Below are positions 33,959 to 42,164 of a stretch of DNA of 42,195 nt, piece after piece. The position numbers were made by a program, and so were the translations under genes. Source of the DNA: an uncultured Lachnospiraceae bacterium. Its GTDB lineage: Bacteria; Bacillota; Clostridia; Lachnospirales; Lachnospiraceae. Location: the NCBI GenBank assembly GCA_946624935.1, contig CAMOSN010000007.1, forward strand, positions 1 to 42,195. The letters run 5' to 3'. The number at the start of each line of letters is the position of its first letter. Position 1 is the first letter of the stretch. Below the pieces are notes generated by a model. That model was not told where the DNA came from. It did not search any database and worked only from the letters and a program-made list of their open reading frames with translations.

Positions 33959-34948
33959 CTACGACAATCCAAGATGAGAAATTGCCCGCTCAGTCACGAC
34001 TCTTCCCTTTGGTGTCCGGTTGATAAAGCCGTTCTTGATCAGATAGGGCTCGTAGACATCCTCAATGGTCCCGGAGTCCTCTCCGACTGCTGCGGCAAGG
34101 GTGTCCAGCCCCACCGGTCCGCCGGAAAACTTGTCCAGCATGGTGGTCAGCAGCAGACGATCCGTGGCATCCAGCCCGTACCGGTCCACCTCCAGAAAAT
34201 CCAGCGCGGCTGCGGCGATTTCCTTTGTGATCACCCCGTCATGCTTCACCTGTGCATAGTCGCGCACCCGTTTGAGGAAGCGGTTGGCAAGACGCGGGGT
34301 TCCGCGTGACCGGCGCGCCATCTCCAGAGCGCCTTCTTCATCGATCTCGATCTCCAGCACCTTCGCCGAGCGCAGGATGATGGTCTTCAGTTCCTGTTCT
34401 GTATAGAATTCCAGATGGGATATCACACCGAAGCGATCCCGCAGAGGTGCGGTCAAAAGTCCCGCACGGGTCGTCGCCCCCACAAGGGTAAACCGCGGAA
34501 GCGGGATCCTTCTGGACGCACCGCTGCCTCCCTCCCGCTGGACGATATCCACCACGAAATCCTCCATTGCAGGATAGAGTACCTCCTCCACCTGCCGGTT
34601 CAGCCGGTGAATTTCATCGATGAACAGCACGTCGTTCGGCGCCAGATTGATCAGTACCTTTACCAGATCGATGGGCCGTTCAATGGCAGGACCCGAAGTG
34701 ACCTTCATCTTTACGCCGAGTTCATTGGCGATAATCCCGGCCAGCGTCGTCTTCCCCAGTCCGGGAGGGCCGTAAAACAGGACATGATCCAGCGATTCTC
34801 CGCGCTGCTTTGCCGCCTCGATATAGATCTGCAAGGTGTTTTTGGCTTTCTGCTGTCCGATGTAATCCTTCAAAAGCTGTGGCCGGATGGAGGTCTCAAA
34901 CCGCTTCTCCTCCTCCGTTTTTCCCGTATTTAAAATGCGTCTTGCCAT
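33959..34948 (-). CDS. ruvB: Holliday junction branch-migration ATPase RuvB
   Basis: A 329-residue AAA+ motor. Residues 60-68 give the Walker A loop GPPGLGKTT and 111-115 the Walker B DEIHR. Further motifs are [17 protein letters not shown] (sensor region) and [16 protein letters not shown] (arginine and sensor 2), with the winged-helix C-terminus containing [15 protein letters not shown]. It drives branch migration with RuvA. The start follows GGGGAGAG. It lies 93 bp after ruvA, a longer gap than elsewhere in this unit, holding a 16-codon open frame. Expected ruvC is absent, consistent with RecU acting as resolvase in Firmicutes. Confidence 0.98.
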   Translation of the reverse strand: MARRILNTGKTEEEKRFETSIRPQLLKDYIGQQKAKNTLQIYIEAAKQRGESLDHVLFYGPPGLGKTTLAGIIANELGVKMKVTSGPAIERPIDLVKVLINLAPNDVLFIDEIHRLNRQVEEVLYPAMEDFVVDIVQREGGSGASRRIPLPRFTLVGATTRAGLLTAPLRDRFGVISHLEFYTEQELKTIILRSAKVLEIEIDEEGALEMARRSRGTPRLANRFLKRVRDYAQVKHDGVITKEIAAAALDFLEVDRYGLDATDRLLLTTMLDKFSGGPVGLDTLAAAVGEDSGTIEDVYEPYLIKNGFINRTPKGRVVTERAISHLGLS

Positions 34949-35041
34949 GAACGCTTCTCTCCCCTGATCGTTTCTTCAATAGTAATGCGGCCTCATACCG
35001 CTCCTGTGGCAGGCATAAAGCGCCATGCAGACCGGCTCTCC

Positions 35042-35653
35042 TTATATGGAATCCCGCAGCGCGGCGCGCAGGATCTCATCCGCACGCATTCCCTCCGTCA
35101 GCTGTGCGCCACGCACGGCACGCATCGCCTCCGACGCTGTATAGCCCAGAGCAGTCATCATTTCGATCGCCTCGGCCTTCTCCGCCTCCAGAGCGTCCCC
35201 GCCCTGTCCGCTTCCGGATGACTTATCCATGCGTCTTTGAAGCACATCCTCCAGGTCCAGTTTATCCTTCAGCTCGAGGATCAGCTTCTGTGCCGTTTTC
35301 AATCCGATGCCCGGAGCTTTGGAGATCGCTTTGGCATCCTCTGCCAGAACGGCAAAGCGCAGCTCATCTGCATCCATCACAGACAGGATCGAAAGACCGC
35401 CCTTCGGACCGATCCCGCTCACCGTGATCAGCCGACGGTAGATTTCCAGATCCTCCTCGGACAGGAAACCGAACAGTGTGATCGCATCCTCACGCACGCT
35501 CATGTAGGTAAAAACCGTGATCTCTTCCCCGGGATCCGGCATTTTCCTTGCATCTCTTGCCGAGATCGCAAGGCGGAAGCCCACATGGTTTACATCCAGG
35601 ATCAGCTGCTTTTCCGAAACCGAGACGATCTCGCCGGTCAAAAATGTAATCAT
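35042..35653 (-). CDS. ruvA: Holliday junction DNA helicase subunit RuvA
   Basis: A 203-residue RuvA that binds four-way junctions and loads RuvB. The N-terminal OB domain (MITFLTGEIVSVSEKQLILDVNHVGF), the helix-hairpin-helix segments (ISGIGPKGGLSIL, then APGIGLKTAQKLILELKDKL) and the C-terminal domain (ALGYTASEAMRAVRG) are all present. Its ATG overlaps the preceding phosphatase stop by four bases. The gene is thus part of a run that begins with cobU. Confidence 0.97.
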   Translation of the reverse strand: MITFLTGEIVSVSEKQLILDVNHVGFRLAISARDARKMPDPGEEITVFTYMSVREDAITLFGFLSEEDLEIYRRLITVSGIGPKGGLSILSVMDADELRFAVLAEDAKAISKAPGIGLKTAQKLILELKDKLDLEDVLQRRMDKSSGSGQGGDALEAEKAEAIEMMTALGYTASEAMRAVRGAQLTEGMRADEILRAALRDSI

Positions 35654-36408
35654 ATCTGATGGTCTGTCCTTTCCAGAAGATGGATCCTTTCCCGCGAATC
35701 GATCCTTTTCAACACCTCAAGCCGCATACATGCGGCATTGTTCTCCCATGTGGCCAGCGCCCGCACTCCGCAGCCGTTCTCCACATGCCATCCGTAATAA
35801 TCCCTGGTATTTCCGTTCTCGTCCACACCCCAGCGTTCGAGAATGCTCATGATCGTCCCACCGTGTACCACCATGCAGATATGACCGGGAAGCGGGATCG
35901 TATCCCGCAGAAGATTTTCAAATGCGCTGCAAGTTCTGCTCCGAAATGCGGACGGATCCTCACCCCCGGGAAAGGGAAGCGTTCCCTGACTGTCGATCCA
36001 CTGCTGGTAAGCCCGGGAGCCGGAAAGCTCCCGATAGTTTTTCCCCTCAAAATCCCCGAAATCACATTCGCGCAGATCATCACAGACAACGACATCACAC
36101 ACGCTGCCTCTGCGCATCCGCAGCGCACAGCGAATCTCTTCCAGGACATGGCCGGCCCCGTCATCCGGTCCATAACGCAGTCCGAGCATACAGGCGGCAG
36201 TCTGCACACAGCGCAGCATCGGACTTACCACAAGCAGGCTTTGGGAATCCTTTGCCAGTAAGGTATGCACCGCATCACATTCCCCCAGAGAAGCCGCCTG
36301 CGCTTCTCCCCCGGGGCTGAGTGGTTCGTCCGTACGACCGATATACCGCTTCAGCGCATTTCCGCCAGTCATTCCATGACGGATCAGATCAATTATGATG
36401 GTTCTCAT
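35650..36408 (-). CDS. Histidine phosphatase family protein, probably alpha-ribazole phosphatase (CobC-like)
   Basis: A 252-residue phosphoglycerate-mutase-superfamily phosphatase. The catalytic start is LIRHGMTGGN (His nucleophile near residue 10) and the second conserved His lies in MVVHGGTIMSILERWG. The middle LRECDFGDFEGKNYREL also fits. CobC-type members dephosphorylate alpha-ribazole phosphate or adenosylcobalamin 5'-phosphate in the last steps of vitamin B12 synthesis. Its position behind cobU, cobS and a cobU-like gene supports this role, but the family is broad. It overlaps the upstream gene by four bases (ATGA) and ruvA by four bases. Confidence 0.83.
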   Translation of the reverse strand: MRTIIIDLIRHGMTGGNALKRYIGRTDEPLSPGGEAQAASLGECDAVHTLLAKDSQSLLVVSPMLRCVQTAACMLGLRYGPDDGAGHVLEEIRCALRMRRGSVCDVVVCDDLRECDFGDFEGKNYRELSGSRAYQQWIDSQGTLPFPGGEDPSAFRSRTCSAFENLLRDTIPLPGHICMVVHGGTIMSILERWGVDENGNTRDYYGWHVENGCGVRALATWENNAACMRLEVLKRIDSRERIHLLERTDHQI

Positions 36409-36821
36409 TCAGCTTTCAGTGCCACTCCAATCCCACACACGACGCGATACACCTGCTGACATTGTGCAGCAAGCGCTGTGCACACTCTTCCGCACTGTTC
36501 CCGCCAGCGGCGGTCCTCCGGATCGACCGGTACCACACCGTAACCAAGTTCATTTGTTACCAGAACCTGATCGGGGCAGTTCGCTTCCCATTCGGACACG
36601 AACGCAGCCGGGTCCGTGAAAAGCTCAGGGAAGCGCCGGATCAATTCATGAAAATGATTCAGGATGTCTGCCTTCTGCGCTTCCTCGGGTGTACATACCG
36701 CTCCATCCGCAATGACCGGACGGAAGTCGCCCTGCTGCCCGTTTCCGGCAGAAATCTTTCTAAAAAGCTCACGTGAAAACTGCAGCTTCCCCTGAAATGC
36801 ACCGCCTGCTACTAAAATCAT
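36405..36821 (-). CDS. Short CobU-like protein with degenerate P-loop
   Basis: A 138-residue protein related to adenosylcobinamide kinase/guanylyltransferase. The start MILVAGGAFQGKLQFSREL aligns with the CobU P-loop, but the usual GKS is GKL (residues 11-13). The C-terminal half VLVTNELGYGVVPVDPEDR is strongly CobU-like, including TNE. The central part with the guanylylated histidine (HRK region of the complete CobU nearby) is absent, and the length is about 40 residues less. The start follows GGGAGGG. It lies between cobS and the phosphatase in the same operon as an intact cobU, so it may be a regulatory or accessory paralogue rather than a decayed copy. Function is not assigned. Confidence 0.78.
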   Translation of the reverse strand: MILVAGGAFQGKLQFSRELFRKISAGNGQQGDFRPVIADGAVCTPEEAQKADILNHFHELIRRFPELFTDPAAFVSEWEANCPDQVLVTNELGYGVVPVDPEDRRWREQCGRVCTALAAQCQQVYRVVCGIGVALKAE

Positions 36822-36847
36822 TCTTCTTCTGCCCTCCCGATCCGGCT

Positions 36848-37615
36848 TCACCGGCATGAGGTCACTGCCGCAAGTGCAACGATCAGTTCGCACATCTGCA
36901 GAAAGTATCCTGCCAGATCCCCGGTGATGCCGCCAAATTTTGCATAGGCCATATGTCGGTACCACAAAAACACCAGCAGCGCACAGCATGCGCATACCAG
37001 ACCCGGAAGTTTTCCGACTGCGATCATCGATCCCGACACCAGTGCGATCCATCCCAGCATGATCCATTTGCAGCGGTCCGCGCTGGCCCGGTCCGAAAAG
37101 CTTCGCAAAAGTCCTGTTTTCTTTGCCTTTCGCAGCGTGATCAGTCCAAATCCGGAGTAAGCGCGGCTCAGGATGTAGCCTGTTCCGATCAGGAGCATTG
37201 CCTTCTGACCGACACAGCACATCGCCCCCGTATACACTGCCATATAGCACAGACCGCAGATCACCGCAGATGCACCGGAGTGGCTGTCCTTCATGATTTC
37301 CAGCTTCTCCTCCACGCTTTTCCACGAGCCGATCGCATCCGAGGTGTCCAGAAAGCCGTCCATGTGGATCCCTCCGGTCACAAGAATCGGAAGCACCGCA
37401 AGCAAACTTCCCTGCACAGGTATTCCCGCTCCGGCCAGGACAAGCAGACGCCACAACAGAAAAGAGAGCAGTCCACTCACCGCACCGATCAGCGGGAAAA
37501 AGCAGATACAGTATTTCATGTTATCATCCTCCCAGTCTGCCTTCGGCACAGGCAGCCGGGAGTACATGGCAAACGCCACAAGCATATTATTCCAAATTAT
37601 TTTCATCCATTTCAT
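36848..37615 (-). CDS. cobS: Adenosylcobinamide-GDP ribazoletransferase (cobalamin synthase)
   Basis: A 255-residue integral membrane enzyme that joins adenosylcobinamide-GDP with alpha-ribazole to form adenosylcobalamin. The conserved NNMLVAFAMYSRLPVP near the start, GGIHMDGFLDTSDAIGS (the metal-binding DGFLDTSDA, about residues 80-90) and SHSGASAV are diagnostic. About six hydrophobic segments are visible. It starts four bases after cobU. An ATG three codons downstream is possible. Confidence 0.97.
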   Translation of the reverse strand: MKWMKIIWNNMLVAFAMYSRLPVPKADWEDDNMKYCICFFPLIGAVSGLLSFLLWRLLVLAGAGIPVQGSLLAVLPILVTGGIHMDGFLDTSDAIGSWKSVEEKLEIMKDSHSGASAVICGLCYMAVYTGAMCCVGQKAMLLIGTGYILSRAYSGFGLITLRKAKKTGLLRSFSDRASADRCKWIMLGWIALVSGSMIAVGKLPGLVCACCALLVFLWYRHMAYAKFGGITGDLAGYFLQMCELIVALAAVTSCR

Positions 37616-37619
37616 AACA

Positions 37620-38156
37620 TCAGCCGTGAGAGGTTCCCTTCAGGCACAAAGGGATTCCGTAAACCACTTCCGTCACCATATCCGCCCTGGCCGCCATTTC
37701 CTGATTGATCCTTCCGAGCAGCTGCTGATACTGCACCGTGGACGGATCATAGGTGTATCCATCCGAGAAGATCTCATTGGTCACAACAACGAGAAGGTCA
37801 CACTGGCTGCGCAGCACATCGATCCCGTCCAGAATCTCGGGGAGCGCATTTCTGCCGCTTCCACCGGGATCGAACATTTCATTGGCTGCCAGATTGGACA
37901 TACATTCCAGCAGTACGGCTCTTCTGCCATGCCGCTCTCCCAGCGACAGTTCCTTCAGGTTCACATAGCGTTCCACGGTGGCAAAGTGCCTGCCCTCCCG
38001 CATTTTCCGGTGCCGCCGCACACGGGCACGGCTTTCTTCATCAAAGCACATCATGGTTGCGACATAAATTTTTTCATCCGCGGCGAAGGAGCCGACAAGC
38101 TGCTCCGCATAAGCCGATTTCCCGCTCCCGCTGCCGCCGGTAACGACCGCAAACAT
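37620..38156 (-). CDS. cobU: Adenosylcobinamide kinase / guanylyltransferase
   Basis: A 178-residue CobU with an intact P-loop GGSGSGKS (residues 7-14) and a His-containing segment VRRHRKMREGRHF that carries the guanylylated histidine of the bifunctional enzyme. A late VVVTNEIFSDGYTYDPSTVQYQQLLGRINQEMA segment is typical. It phosphorylates adenosylcobinamide and transfers GMP to it, feeding cobS directly downstream. Start 38156 is chosen over 38183 because GGAG lies seven bases upstream and the extra residues would overlap the hydrolase gene. No B12 riboswitch is seen nearby. Confidence 0.95.
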   Translation of the reverse strand: MFAVVTGGSGSGKSAYAEQLVGSFAADEKIYVATMMCFDEESRARVRRHRKMREGRHFATVERYVNLKELSLGERHGRRAVLLECMSNLAANEMFDPGGSGRNALPEILDGIDVLRSQCDLLVVVTNEIFSDGYTYDPSTVQYQQLLGRINQEMAARADMVTEVVYGIPLCLKGTSHG

Positions 38157-38157
38157 A

Positions 38158-39390
38158 TCAGCTCCAGTTCTGGAAGAACACATGTCCCTCCAGCTTCAGC
38201 ACCTGGCTGGAAAGGCCAAGGCGTGCATAAGCTGCCGGTGTCATAAAGAACAGATAGTTCTGCAGGTTGACCTTTTTCTTGTCTACGGTGATCGTGTACT
38301 TATTATTTCTGTACATGGAAAGCACTTTCTGCGCGGCCTTCTTACAGCTGTCTGTGACCATGGAGGGGTTCTCCAGGCAATTGGTCAGCACTCCTGTACG
38401 CGCAGGCTCAAACTGCTGCTTTGCATAGATCACTTCCTTCAATGTGGACGGGAACTGGCTGCTCCGCACACGATTTGTGATGACCAGACCAACCGCAAGC
38501 TGTCCATAGTAGGGCTGATTGCCGGATTCGCAGTAGATGATTGCCGCAAGCAGCGCTTCGTCGCTAACGGACGGATCCGAATAATACTGATCCTCCAGAC
38601 GGCTGTTTCCGGTTGCACGTCCTTCTGCATTAAAATAAAACGTGTTTCCCTGAATGGCTTTCGAAGTATTTGTGACCTTCTTCCCATCGCTGTCATCAAA
38701 ATAATAGAAATAAGAACCGATCTTTTTCAGGCCCTTTAAATACTTCCCGTCGCTGCCGACATAGCGGTCCCCGACCCAGCCGCTGGTGAGGGCCTTTGCA
38801 TATTTCCCGAAGTAATAACGACCTACCCACTTATTCACGGCCAGCACTCCGCTTTTCTGTGCATAGTAGCGCTTACCGTCCGTGACGATATGCTTTTTGG
38901 TCACCATATGGCCGTTCTTTACATTAAAGTAATAATAATTCGCCCCGTACTTTTTCTTTCCGGCAGCCATCACACCGCTTTTCGTAAAGCCGTAGATGTA
39001 GTTCCCCACCTTAACGATCTTCCCGCGATAGATCATGCCATCCTTTCCGGCACGATATTTCTTCACTGTCCCGGAGGAGTTTTTCAGGCTGATCCATTTT
39101 TTCTTCAGGATATGTCCATTCTTATCCGCAAAATACCGTTTGGTACCGGACACATCGATGAAGCCGAGATAAGCGGTCCCGTCCAGCTTATAGCAGTACA
39201 GCTCCTGGTCAATGGTTACGATTCCTGCCTTTTTCGAGGAAACCCAGGTACTTTTCAGGGCTTTTCCGTTGTCATTGTAATAAACATATTTTCCTGAACT
39301 GTTCTTTTTCCATTCTGCCAGAGCCGGCACAGACAGCATTGTCACCAGAAATACCAGCATACAGCAAAATCGGATTCTGCGTGTTTTCAT
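38158..39390 (-). CDS. Secreted cell-wall hydrolase, SleB type, with cell-wall-binding repeats
   Basis: A 410-residue secreted protein. The signal peptide (MKTRRIRFCCMLVFLVTMLSVPALA, about residues 1-25) is followed by aromatic/Gly repeats (about 27-265; e.g. YFADKNGHILKKKWI, YYAQKSGVLAVNKWV) like those that bind choline or glucan polymers. The C-terminal SleB/CwlJ hydrolase domain begins near residue 276 with the catalytic glutamate in AAIIYCESGNQPYYG (E288). SleB enzymes are spore-cortex or vegetative peptidoglycan hydrolases. The repeat count and signal peptide suggest a vegetative, surface-attached role. AGGAGG ribosome site; it has its own promoter. Its stop lies one base from the cobU start, so cob genes may share its transcript. 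Confidence 0.93.
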   Translation of the reverse strand: MKTRRIRFCCMLVFLVTMLSVPALAEWKKNSSGKYVYYNDNGKALKSTWVSSKKAGIVTIDQELYCYKLDGTAYLGFIDVSGTKRYFADKNGHILKKKWISLKNSSGTVKKYRAGKDGMIYRGKIVKVGNYIYGFTKSGVMAAGKKKYGANYYYFNVKNGHMVTKKHIVTDGKRYYAQKSGVLAVNKWVGRYYFGKYAKALTSGWVGDRYVGSDGKYLKGLKKIGSYFYYFDDSDGKKVTNTSKAIQGNTFYFNAEGRATGNSRLEDQYYSDPSVSDEALLAAIIYCESGNQPYYGQLAVGLVITNRVRSSQFPSTLKEVIYAKQQFEPARTGVLTNCLENPSMVTDSCKKAAQKVLSMYRNNKYTITVDKKKVNLQNYLFFMTPAAYARLGLSSQVLKLEGHVFFQNWS

Positions 39391-39457
39391 AATGCCTCCT
39401 TATAGATCCGGTTTATCATTCGCTCTTACACACCAAAATCAGGTTCTGTTTTGATTT

Positions 39458-39486
39458 ATAATAACGTAATCCGGCGGCTCTGTCAA
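39458..39486 (-). promoter_or_regulatory. Strong promoter of the SleB-type hydrolase
   Basis: Minus strand: a perfect TTGACA (39481-39486), a 17-bp spacer and TATTAT (39458-39463), about 65 nt before the gene. Two short palindromes lie just upstream. Confidence 0.85.
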
Positions 39487-39512
39487 ATCCATGCAGATCA
39501 TCTGTTCGATTT

Positions 39513-39526
39513 CAGACCCGGGTCTG
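39513..39526. promoter_or_regulatory. 14-bp perfect palindrome, possible operator
   Basis: CAGACCCGGGTCTG is self-complementary with no loop and lies about 27 bp upstream of the -35 box of the SleB-type gene. A second, 11-nt palindrome, CAGATCATCTG, lies at 39494-39504. A protein-binding site is inferred only from symmetry and position. Confidence 0.35.
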
Positions 39527-39563
39527 TGTTTTCTTCTCCATCTTCTGTGCCTTTCTTTTCGCA

Positions 39564-41981
39564 TCAGATCGTCTGCTCTGTGCGTCCGATGATATCGTCC
39601 TGCGTCGTTTTGGAAAGAACATTGAAAAATGCGGAATATCCGGCTACCCGTACGATCAGGTCCTTATGCTTTTCCGGGTGCGCCTGTGCATCCAGCAGGG
39701 TCTGACGGTCCACCACATTATACTGAACATGATATCCCTCCAGACGGTTGAAGAAGGTGCGCATCAGCATTTCCAGCTTTTTCCTGTTTTCTTCGGTGGA
39801 GAGCATCGCCGGAGTGACCTTCTGATTGAGGAGTACTCCCCCGGTAATATTGTGTGTGTCCAGCTTCGAAACGGACTTGAACACTGCGGTCGGACCACTC
39901 TGATCCATCGAATGGGCCGGTGAGCATCCCTCCGCAAGAGGAGTAAATGCCTTTCTTCCGTCAGGCGTTGCAGCGGTACCAAGTCCCTGTCCCACATTTG
40001 CGGACACACTCGAGGTGCCTGCGTAACGGATGCCGCCGATCGGGCCCCGTCCGTAGCGTGTGCTCGGATAATCTCCGATCATATCAATGTACGGCGCATA
40101 GGCCTCCACACCGAGCAGATCCACATAGTCATCGTCATTGCCGTATTTCGGTGCGTCATTGATCAGCATCTTCTGGATCAACTGATTCTTCGGACTTTCA
40201 AAGTTATCCGCAAGAGCCTCGGTCAGCTCCTCCTTTGTGATCCGTTTCTCCTCGTATACCAGCTTTTTGATTGCTGCAAGCGAGTCGGACAGATTGGCGA
40301 TTCCCACCTGCAGACCGGAGATAAAATCATACACTGCTCCGCCTTCCTTGATGGTCTTTCCTCTGCCGATACAGTCATCCGTCAGTGCCGAGCAAAGCAC
40401 ATCCGGAACATCCCGCTCCGAAGCAAGATCGATTGCATTCTCGACGATCACGCTTGCCCGCGTCAGCTCCTCAAGAGACTTCTTCCAGGCATCCATCAGC
40501 TGGTCAAAGGTTTCAAAATCCTTAAAATATCCATACCCTTTTACGAACCGTTTTCCGGTGGTCACATCCACGCCGTTGTTCATGACCGTCAGAAGCAGCC
40601 TGGGCATATTGATGTAGCTCATGCCTGTGCAGCGATAGCCCCATTTCCCCGGGACTGCCGTCTCCACACAGCCGATGGCGGAATAGTTGTAGGCATCTTC
40701 TTCCTTCACACCCTTTTCAATAAAGGACGGAATAATGACCTCGTCATTATTGAACGCCGGCATTCCCGTGCCGAGCCGCATCACTTCGATCGCCTCATCA
40801 AAAAAGGCCGGATCCAGCCCCGCATGGTAGCGTACGGTCAGATTGGGCTGGGGCAGACGGGTCTGTGCTACCGAGCGCAGCACAAGAAAGCTGAGGCGGT
40901 TCACCGCATCCTTATGATCGGTGGTCTGTCCGCCGATGGTCACGTTCTGATACATGGGACTGCCCGCGGAGGACAGGGTATGCGCCTGGGAGCGTACCTT
41001 GTTGATGGTGAGTGTTTTGATCCAGAGGTTATCGAGCAGCTCCACTGCTTCATCCTCGGTAATCGTTCCTTCCTCGATGTCCTTTTTAAAATAAGGATAC
41101 ATATACTGGTCGAACCTGCCGTAGGACAGAGAATGCCCATTGGATTCGATCTGCAGGATCAACTGAATAAACCACACCGACTGCACCGCCTCGCGGAAAG
41201 AGGTTGCCCTCTCATAGGGGACACGGTTGCAGATCCGGGCGATCTGCTCCAGCTCCTGTTTCCGCTGCGCCGTGACTGTCCGCTCCTGTGCCTTCTCCAG
41301 CGCAAGCGCTGCAAAACGCTTTGCAAATGTCTTCACCGCATCGATCACGATCAGCACCGCGTTGTAGAATACGTATTTGTCAATGCTTTCGGGCTTTGTC
41401 AGATCCAGCGCAGCCTTCAGCTCAAGCACCCGCTGTTCATAGCCCTTCAGGCCGATTTCCAGCACCTTCTGATAATTTACGGCCAGATGCGCATCGCCGG
41501 CATTGAGCTTTCCCTCCATTCCGAAAAGACCGGTCTCCATATAGACCTCTACCTCCTTCGGAAGCAGAGCTCCGCCTCTGGCGCGCAGATTATTATTCTC
41601 CCAGAACGGAGCGATGGAGCGCAGCTTTTCCTTAGTCTCCTCCGTGATATAGAACACATCTCCATCACGCTTTTCGAACAGATCCAGCTCTTTGATAATA
41701 AATTCCATCGTGTATTCCGGAAAGACCGGCGCATCCTTATTGGACTCTGCCTGATTGCCGACGATCATCGTCTCATCCTCAATATAGATCGTCATCTTCT
41801 CCAGAATATGCTGCAGCATCAGTGCCCGCTTCATGATACTGGGCTGGTGCTGATTGGCCCGGTAAACCTCCGTCGCAAGCATGGCACGTTCTGCGCTGAT
41901 GTACGGCTTCTTATCCAGCACCGCCTCCCGGAAGGTGTTCATTCTCGCAGTCAGATCCCCAAAATGTTCTACGTTCTTCAT
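39564..41981 (-). CDS. Glycyl radical enzyme of the PflD/glycerol-dehydratase family
   Basis: An 805-residue glycyl radical enzyme. The thiyl cysteine is Cys438 in SAIGCVETAVPG, with Glu440 as in dehydratase-type members, and the radical glycine is Gly781 in VRVAGYSAFF near the C-terminus. Segments QLILQIESNGHSLSYGRFDQYMYPYF and RLPQPNLTVR resemble the E. coli PflD (YbiW) branch rather than pyruvate formate-lyase itself. Known branches act on choline, glycerol, propanediol, hydroxyproline and phosphorylated anhydro-sugars; I cannot choose a substrate. Such enzymes are O2-sensitive and need a radical SAM activase, which is not in this window. It has a clear promoter and is followed by an unrelated hydrolase with its own promoter. 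Confidence 0.93.
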   Translation of the reverse strand: MKNVEHFGDLTARMNTFREAVLDKKPYISAERAMLATEVYRANQHQPSIMKRALMLQHILEKMTIYIEDETMIVGNQAESNKDAPVFPEYTMEFIIKELDLFEKRDGDVFYITEETKEKLRSIAPFWENNNLRARGGALLPKEVEVYMETGLFGMEGKLNAGDAHLAVNYQKVLEIGLKGYEQRVLELKAALDLTKPESIDKYVFYNAVLIVIDAVKTFAKRFAALALEKAQERTVTAQRKQELEQIARICNRVPYERATSFREAVQSVWFIQLILQIESNGHSLSYGRFDQYMYPYFKKDIEEGTITEDEAVELLDNLWIKTLTINKVRSQAHTLSSAGSPMYQNVTIGGQTTDHKDAVNRLSFLVLRSVAQTRLPQPNLTVRYHAGLDPAFFDEAIEVMRLGTGMPAFNNDEVIIPSFIEKGVKEEDAYNYSAIGCVETAVPGKWGYRCTGMSYINMPRLLLTVMNNGVDVTTGKRFVKGYGYFKDFETFDQLMDAWKKSLEELTRASVIVENAIDLASERDVPDVLCSALTDDCIGRGKTIKEGGAVYDFISGLQVGIANLSDSLAAIKKLVYEEKRITKEELTEALADNFESPKNQLIQKMLINDAPKYGNDDDYVDLLGVEAYAPYIDMIGDYPSTRYGRGPIGGIRYAGTSSVSANVGQGLGTAATPDGRKAFTPLAEGCSPAHSMDQSGPTAVFKSVSKLDTHNITGGVLLNQKVTPAMLSTEENRKKLEMLMRTFFNRLEGYHVQYNVVDRQTLLDAQAHPEKHKDLIVRVAGYSAFFNVLSKTTQDDIIGRTEQTI

Positions 41982-42077
41982 AATACTTGATATCCTTTCC
42001 TGACCTGTTTATTTCTGCACTAATAAGCTGTTTCTCAATGTAGTTATACCCCTTTGCCCCGTTTGTTTCTTTTCTGT

Positions 42078-42105
42078 ATCATAACATTTCACCCTGAAAA
42101 GTCAA
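42078..42105 (-). promoter_or_regulatory. Promoter of the glycyl radical enzyme
   Basis: Minus strand: TTGACT (42100-42105), a 16-bp spacer, TATGAT (42078-42083). The transcript would have a leader of about 90 nt; no known riboswitch is apparent in it. Confidence 0.75.
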
Positions 42106-42142
42106 TCGATTTCTTTCATTCATAATCTTTTCTGCTTTTATT

Positions 42143-42164
42143 TGAAACTTATGTTTACGTTTCA
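42143..42164. promoter_or_regulatory. Inverted repeat upstream of the glycyl radical enzyme promoter
   Basis: Arms TGAAAC and GTTTCA with a 10-bp A/T-rich spacer, about 37 bp upstream of the -35 box. This is the usual place for an activator, but it could also belong to a gene beyond the window edge. It does not match the 14-bp catabolite-control consensus exactly. Confidence 0.35.

Noticed and set aside
36822-37454. An N-terminal extension of the short CobU-like gene
   Set aside because: The frame stays open back to 37454 but overlaps cobS in another frame. The GGGAGGG ribosome site and P-loop start fix the gene at 36821.
42143-42164. Catabolite-control (cre) site
   Set aside because: The overlapping sequence is one base short of the 14-bp cre consensus and not symmetric about CG, so only a generic inverted repeat is claimed.
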